Below are positions 32,721-36,364 of a DNA stretch of 36,364 nt, one piece after another. Within the stretch, counting starts at the first letter, position 1. The number at the start of each line of letters is the position of its first letter. Under the pieces are notes generated by a model. That model saw only the letters and a program-made list of their open reading frames with translations. It was not told where the DNA came from and searched no databases. This DNA is from an uncultured Clostridia bacterium (GTDB taxonomy: Bacteria; Bacillota; Clostridia; Christensenellales; UBA1242): NCBI GenBank assembly GCA_944376825.1, contig CALWDY010000001.1, positions 1 through 36,364 of the forward strand, given 5' to 3'. A program made the translations under genes and the position numbers.

Positions 32721-33161
32721 AACAAAACAAGACTCGAAAAACAGGCGAAAGCGTAGTTTAAATAACAAAAAAAGAGCCACAAGTTCGAGGATCATGTAGT
32801 TTGCCAACAAAGGCTATAAAGTAAAAAACTCATTTCAAACAAGCAAGACAAGGTTCGAAAAATAGACACACGCAGGAGTTAGTCTAAATAACAAAAAAAG
32901 AGCCATAAGTTCGAGGCTCGGCGACTCGTCAAAACAATCGCTTTTGGCTTTAATTTGCTTTCGCAAATTTTTGCTTTACGCTCCGTTTCTCCTCTCCCCA
33001 AAAAGTTTCCGTTGGTACTTTTTGGGGTCCCCTAAAAATTTGCAGGAGTTTGCTTTCGCAAATGACTGTGTGGTAATTCTTTTTAAATCATTGTTAAGTA
33101 ATATAAAAAACTCATTTTAAACAAGCAAGACAAGGCTCGAAAAATGGACACACGCAGGAGT
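32721..33161. repeat. Interspersed direct repeats (two module types)
   Basis: Module A, 58 bases, occurs at 32822-32879 and 33104-33161 with three mismatches; a degenerate third copy lies near 32721-32754. Module B, 39 bases, occurs at 32755-32793 and 32881-32919 with three mismatches. The order is A'-B, A-B, then A, so the A-B pair itself looks duplicated. Both include GTTCGAGG/GTTCGAAA-like and AACAAAAAAAGAGCCA segments and are richer in G+C than the flanks. They encode nothing obvious. Confidence 0.85.
32893..32919 (-). terminator. Terminator-like hairpin inside repeat module B
   Basis: On the minus strand GAGCC (32919-32915) pairs with GGCTC (32904-32900), ten-base loop, followed by seven T (32899-32893). 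The other copy of the module has one mismatch in the stem. Confidence 0.55.
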
Positions 33162-33184
33162 GTAGTTACCTACATGACTGTGTG
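33042..33184 (-). ncRNA. Candidate structured RNA motif, two copies with GNRA-capped hairpins
   Basis: Plus-strand copies are 33042-33072 and 33154-33184. Both read GCAGGAGT, then a 12-base hairpin, then ATGACTGTGTG. The hairpins differ in sequence (TTGCTTTCGCAA and GTAGTTACCTAC) but both keep four perfect pairs around a four-base loop. On the minus strand the loops are GAAA and GTAA, both members of the GNRA tetraloop class. The flanks are identical while the stem changes in a compensated way, the signature of selection on RNA structure. The motif is downstream of lysS and on its strand. No known class recognised. Confidence 0.5.
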
Positions 33185-33234
33185 TGTCCGTTTTTCAGCA
33201 AACGCAGTATTGCGAAGTTTAAAATGAGTTTTTT
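33105..33234. repeat. Large nested inverted repeat abutting the lysS stop
   Basis: An 18-bp perfect terminal inverted repeat (33105-33122 with 33217-33234) encloses a second 15-bp pairing with one mismatch (GAAAAATGGACACAC with GTGTGTCCGTTTTTC), which encloses the GNRA-type hairpin; a further small hairpin (CGCA-ATAC-TGCG on the minus strand) sits in the side loop. T-runs at both ends allow it to work as a terminator of lysS. It is also the shape of a small MITE. Confidence 0.7.
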
Positions 33235-34706
33235 TATTTCATTAGGGGGAATAACACAACATCCCTAATAGATTCTTGATTATATAGTATAACCATAAGC
33301 CTGTCAACTCCAAAACCAAGACCACTAATTGGTGGCATGCCATGTTCCATTGCAAGGACAAAATCTTCATCTAGTTCCATTGCTTCATCATCACCCTGTG
33401 ATTTTGCTTTTGCTTGTTTTTCAAGTTCTTTTCTTTGAACAATTGGGTCAACAAGTTCGCTATATGCTTTTGCAAGTTCATTGCCCACACAAAGTATTTG
33501 GAAAACATCAATAATTTTATTGTTTTTATCATTTCTTCTTGCAAGTGGTATTAAGCATGCTGGATAGTTGTAAAGGATTGTTGGTTGAACAATATTTACT
33601 CTTATTTTGCGTTTATAAATGTAATCTATAACCCCACCAAGAGTTTTTATTCCTGCAAAATCTTCATTTGTAAATAGCCCCTTTTCAACTACTTTTTCAA
33701 TTAGTTCTTCGGCTGTTTGACATTCCAAAAAGTCAAAACCCAAAATTTCTTGCATTTTTTCTACGTAGTTTATTCTTGGCCAAACTTCTTTTGAAAAATC
33801 AAGAATGGTGCCTTGATATTCAATTTGCATTGTGCCTTTCACTTCCATTAAAAGTGATTGAATAAACTTTTTATAAAATTTGATATTGTCTTCAAAATTC
33901 CAATATGAAGCATACCACTCTACCATTGTAAATTCTTGCAAATGTTGAGTATCCATTCCTTCATTTCTAAAACATTTTGCAACTTCATACACTCTGTCAA
34001 ATCCACCAGCAATAACTTGTTTTAAATATGTTTCTGGTGCAATTCTAAGGTTGCATTGTTTATCAAGTGCATTGTGGTGTGTTAAAAATGGTTTTGCACT
34101 TGCCCCACAAACTGCCGATTGAAGAATTGGAGTTTCCACTTCAGTAAAACCATTTTCGTTTAAAAATTTTCTTAAAAATGTTAATACCTTGCTTCTTCCA
34201 ACAAATACATCCCTTGCTGTTTGATTTGAAATTAAATCTAAATATCTTTGTCTATATTTTGCTTCTTGATCCACAAGTCCATGGAATTTTTCTGGAAGTG
34301 GGCGAAGCGCCTTGCTAAGTAGTGTAACGGAATTTGCTTTTACTGTTATTTCTCCCGTTTGTGTGTGGTATATTTCGCCATCTACACCAACAAAGTCGCC
34401 TATATCTATCATTTTTTTGTAATAGTCGTAAGCCTGCTCATCTAATTCGTTTCTTCCAACACTAATTTGAATTTTGGCATTTATATCTCTTATTTGCATA
34501 AAGCCAAACTTGCCCATTACTCTTCTAAAAACAATTCTTCCACAAACTTTAACTTTATCGCCGTCATTAAGTTTTGTTGCTTCTTCTATTGTGTGAGTTC
34601 TGTCAAATTTTTCTTTATAAACAATTTCCCCATTATTTTTTAAGTCTTTAATTTTTTGTGCACGCACATCTATTTCACTTGAAAGTACTTGTGTTTTATT
34701 TTCCAT
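33234..34706 (-). CDS. lysS: Lysyl-tRNA synthetase, class II
   Basis: Charges tRNA-Lys. 490 residues. The N-terminal OB fold runs from about residue 55 (KVCGRIVFRRVMGKFGFMQI) to 150. Motif 1 region is VETPILQSAVCGASAKPF, motif 2 is NLRIAPETYLKQVIAGGFDRVYEVAKCFRNEG split over two stretches, with EFTMVEWYASYWNFED after it, and motif 3 is GLGFGVDRLMVIL. All catalytic segments are intact. The sequence after motif 2 (MVEWYASYW) differs from the commoner MLELYEAY form. TAGGAGA precedes the ATG. The stop codon overlaps the outer arm of the nested inverted repeat, which probably ends its transcript. Confidence 0.97.
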   Translation of the reverse strand: MENKTQVLSSEIDVRAQKIKDLKNNGEIVYKEKFDRTHTIEEATKLNDGDKVKVCGRIVFRRVMGKFGFMQIRDINAKIQISVGRNELDEQAYDYYKKMIDIGDFVGVDGEIYHTQTGEITVKANSVTLLSKALRPLPEKFHGLVDQEAKYRQRYLDLISNQTARDVFVGRSKVLTFLRKFLNENGFTEVETPILQSAVCGASAKPFLTHHNALDKQCNLRIAPETYLKQVIAGGFDRVYEVAKCFRNEGMDTQHLQEFTMVEWYASYWNFEDNIKFYKKFIQSLLMEVKGTMQIEYQGTILDFSKEVWPRINYVEKMQEILGFDFLECQTAEELIEKVVEKGLFTNEDFAGIKTLGGVIDYIYKRKIRVNIVQPTILYNYPACLIPLARRNDKNNKIIDVFQILCVGNELAKAYSELVDPIVQRKELEKQAKAKSQGDDEAMELDEDFVLAMEHGMPPISGLGFGVDRLMVILYNQESIRDVVLFPLMK

Positions 34707-34794
34707 TTGTATCTCCTAAAAATTAAGATATCACAACTAAAACACAAAGTCAATTTATATAATAATTTATTTAATCTTTAATTATATGTTTATA

Positions 34795-35340
34795 TTATTT
34801 TAATTTTTTTTCATAAATCTTTAAACTATTTAAAACTTTTTGCGTATATGCTTCTGTTTGACTATACGGAATAACATCAATTGTTTTGCCATCTTTTGAG
34901 TACTGGATGTTATTTAACCAACCTTGAACAACGCCTTCGCCAGCATTGTAGGCACAAAGCACAACCGTTGTATCTTCAAACTTGTTTTCTAGATATGCAA
35001 GATAATATGTCCCAAGTTTAATATTATAATCTGCTTCAAATAGATATTCTTCTTTATATTCAATATTCAACTTTTCTGCAAGCCATTTTGCCGTTGTTGG
35101 CATTATTTGCATAAGTCCTATTGCTCCCTTGGATGACACTGCTTTTGTGTTAAAACTACTTTCTGCATTTATCACACTTGCGACTAAACTTTTTTCAACA
35201 TCATATTCTTGCGAATAAGTTATTATGCTTTCTTTATATCGTATTGGATACAAAATGTAGCCAATACACAAAAAAAGGTATATGCCTATAACCAAGATTG
35301 TAACTAAAACTATTGATATTATTGTAGCCTTTTTTTTCAC
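34795..35340 (-). CDS. Membrane-anchored lytic transglycosylase (SLT, family GH23)
   Basis: A 181-residue protein with an N-terminal membrane anchor (about residues 8-30) and one SLT domain. The catalytic glutamate is Glu60 in INAESSFNTKAVSSKGAIGLMQIMP, and the ALGLMQ-type and CAYNAGEGVVQGWL motifs complete the family signature. It cleaves peptidoglycan between MurNAc and GlcNAc outside the membrane. The start codon is GTG at 35338-35340, since the frame is closed by a stop five codons upstream and no internal Met follows; no Shine-Dalgarno sequence is visible. Monocistronic, downstream of the YpsA-like gene on the same strand. Confidence 0.92.
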   Translation of the reverse strand: MKKKATIISIVLVTILVIGIYLFLCIGYILYPIRYKESIITYSQEYDVEKSLVASVINAESSFNTKAVSSKGAIGLMQIMPTTAKWLAEKLNIEYKEEYLFEADYNIKLGTYYLAYLENKFEDTTVVLCAYNAGEGVVQGWLNNIQYSKDGKTIDVIPYSQTEAYTQKVLNSLKIYEKKLK

Positions 35341-35433
35341 ACTAATATTTTATGGTATTTTATTTTTTTTAATACATTTAAAATTGACAAAACATATAAA
35401 AAATGATTTATTATTAAACAATAAACAAGTATT

Positions 35434-35940
35434 TTATCCTTTTAATATTTTAATTTTAATGTTTTGAGATTTAGCGTATTCAATTGTTTGTTTTGTTCCA
35501 CCATTTGTACCACTAAATACAGCAATTAACAAAGTTGAATTATCAATCATGTACTTATTTCTTTTTTGCATACAACCTTTAAAGTAGTTGCAATTGCTAA
35601 TATATGTAACTTTATCTGCAAGAGAAAGTATTTTATCGTATCTAACTATGTTTTTATCACTCCACCTGTTTGTTTGATTTTTGCACGGAATAGCACACTC
35701 TAACTGAATATTAAAATATTTTTTCTTTAGTTCTAATATAAGTTCAGCACACATAATATCTATTCCTAAAGCCATGCCAGAAATAAAATAAATATAACCC
35801 TTTTTTATAAAGTGTTTAATAGTTCTTTTTAATTTAAATTTTAAAAATAAAAATTTAATACTTTTTTTATCGTAAATGTATGATAATTTATTAGGTCTAT
35901 GACCTGTAAAACTACATGTATAGAATTTTTTGTTCATCAT
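35434..35940 (-). CDS. YpsA/DUF1273-like SLOG family protein
   Basis: A 168-residue protein. The opening SFTGHRPNKL (about residues 9-18) is the diagnostic motif of the YpsA/DUF1273 family (PF06908), a SLOG-superfamily Rossmann fold. FISGMALGIDIMCAELILEL gives the second conserved glycine-rich segment, and STLLIAVFSGTNGGTKQTIEYA the third (GGT near the nucleotide). B. subtilis YpsA influences cell division; SLOG proteins also bind nucleotide-derived ligands in several defence and toxin systems. No Shine-Dalgarno sequence precedes the ATG; a second ATG follows at once. It diverges from an XRE repressor, with two palindromes between, so it is probably controlled by it. Confidence 0.85.
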   Translation of the reverse strand: MMNKKFYTCSFTGHRPNKLSYIYDKKSIKFLFLKFKLKRTIKHFIKKGYIYFISGMALGIDIMCAELILELKKKYFNIQLECAIPCKNQTNRWSDKNIVRYDKILSLADKVTYISNCNYFKGCMQKRNKYMIDNSTLLIAVFSGTNGGTKQTIEYAKSQNIKIKILKG

Positions 35941-35953
35941 AAAAATATAATAG

Positions 35954-35998
35954 TATAGAAAATTCTATAATGCAAGTATTTATATAGAAATTTCTATA
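35954..35998. promoter_or_regulatory. Two palindromic operators between the SLOG and XRE genes
   Basis: TATAGAAAATTCTATA at 35954-35969 and TATAGAAATTTCTATA at 35983-35998; the second is a perfect 16-bp palindrome and the first has 7-bp arms around AA. Start-to-start spacing is 29 bases, near three helical turns. They lie at the divergent promoters and are the likely binding sites of the XRE protein at 36023. Confidence 0.75.
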
Positions 35999-36022
35999 AA
36001 ATTGTAATGATTGAGGTAAATT

Positions 36023-36226
36023 ATGGATTTTATAGATATACTTAAAGATATAATGATAGATTTCAACTTAAATCAATCGCAACTAGCAAATATTGTAGGT
36101 TTAAAACAAAGTCAAATTAGTGAATGGCTTAAAGGAAAAAGTAAACCGGGCTACGACAATATAAAAGCTATTTGTTTAGCACTTGACATTTCGGCAGATA
36201 GACTACTTGGATTAGATGATAAATAA
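36023..36226 (+). CDS. XRE family transcriptional repressor
   Basis: A 67-residue single-domain helix-turn-helix protein. LNQSQLANIVGLKQSQISEW gives the two motif helices, LKGKSKPGYDNIKAICLAL the following helices, and DRLLGLDDK the end, matching the other XRE protein at 2476 in length and in its last residues (LLGL). GAGGT precedes the ATG. It faces away from the YpsA/SLOG-like gene across two palindromic operators, suggesting it represses both itself and that gene. A probable IS element begins a few bases after its stop. Confidence 0.92.
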   Translation: MDFIDILKDIMIDFNLNQSQLANIVGLKQSQISEWLKGKSKPGYDNIKAICLALDISADRLLGLDDK

Positions 36227-36242
36227 AAAAACTCACAAATTT

Positions 36243-36364
36243 TGAAGTGAACCCCGAAGGGGTCACTCAAAATAAAAAACCACTAGGAAGAAATTTTAGA
36301 TTTCTTCCTATTTTTTAATCTCTTTGTATTGTAAAATTCTATCCAATCTTCAACTAATGCTTGA
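36243..36364 (-). mobile_element. Probable right end of an IS3-family element with transposase 3' end
   Basis: On the minus strand an open frame enters from the window edge (36363) and ends at TAG 36283-36285; its 26 residues begin QALVEDWIEFYNTKRL, the DWIxFYNxxR pattern at the end of IS3-type DDE integrase cores. Beyond the stop, TGAAGTGAACCCC at 36243-36255 begins with TG and resembles IS150-group terminal repeats as I recall them. A hairpin (GTGA-CCCC/GGGG-TCAC, 36247-36266) lies at this tip. Only the edge is visible, so family and completeness are uncertain. Confidence 0.45.
36284..36316. terminator. Terminator hairpin near the window end
   Basis: TAGGAAGAAAT (36284-36294) pairs with ATTTCTTCCTA (36300-36310) across a five-base loop, followed by six T on the plus strand. 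It overlaps the stop codon and last codons of the transposase-like frame and could block read-through from the XRE gene into it. Confidence 0.65.

Noticed and set aside
32721..33161. CRISPR array
   Set aside because: Repeats are of two kinds, few, unevenly spaced and diverged, with no cas genes near.

Overview
The window reads as chromosome of an AT-rich, low-GC Bacillota (Firmicutes), probably an uncultured gut Clostridia-like lineage. This is an inference from the strong A/T bias, AAGGAG-type ribosome binding sites, many intrinsic terminators, a type-3 prolyl-tRNA synthetase, a MinD/MinE pair and a SpoIVFB-like M50 protease. TGA is used as a stop and TGG encodes Trp, so the code is standard (table 11), not the mycoplasma code. 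Most genes are housekeeping and lie on the minus strand. Five aminoacyl-tRNA synthetases (metG, proS, hisS, cysS, lysS) fall within about 30 kb.

Layout. 1-2.1 kb: the 3' part of a DegV gene, a YwaF/TMEM164-like membrane protein coupled to a HIT hydrolase, and tRNA-Ser(GGA). 2.1-2.7 kb: a small regulator locus with an intact XRE repressor, three operator-like repeats and a divergent frameshifted XRE gene. 2.7-10.3 kb: a zinc alcohol dehydrogenase, an FAD oxidoreductase, metG, proS, a small unknown gene and hisS. 10.4-13.5 kb: an accessory-looking block with a DUF4132-like protein, a small unknown protein and a three-helix membrane protein resembling the Pycsar effector family (PycTM/DUF5706). 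13.5-20.4 kb: a cell-shape and envelope block with an M50 protease, MinE, MinD, an MreB-like actin, a frameshifted HtrA-like lipoprotein protease, a degenerate Ppx/GppA protein, a ferredoxin and two half-size TauE/SafE genes. 20.5-23.8 kb: a 1084-residue surface protein with sandwich-like modules, one membrane helix and a cytoplasmic coiled coil. 23.8-31.3 kb: a ferritin-like protein, ychF, cysS, a DUF2238-like membrane protein, tex and an MtaD-type deaminase. 31.3-34.7 kb: dinB, a roughly 670-bp gene-free region rich in repeats and hairpins, and lysS. 34.8-36.4 kb: a lytic transglycosylase, a YpsA-like SLOG protein divergent from a second XRE repressor with two palindromic operators, and the edge of a probable insertion sequence.

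The most unusual items are these. (1) The gene-free region downstream of lysS carries two copies of a motif whose 4-bp stem differs in sequence but keeps its pairing and a GNRA loop when read on the lysS strand, inside a larger nested hairpin. (2) A Pycsar-effector-like membrane gene overlaps a small unknown gene upstream of a DUF4132-like gene, with no cyclase in view. (3) Two XRE loci each have operators spaced 27-29 bp. (4) A Ppx/GppA homologue lacks its phosphate-binding motifs. (5) Hairpins overlap ribosome binding sites. Two genes (the XRE at 2.2 kb and htrA) each appear to have lost one base, which may be real decay or assembly error.
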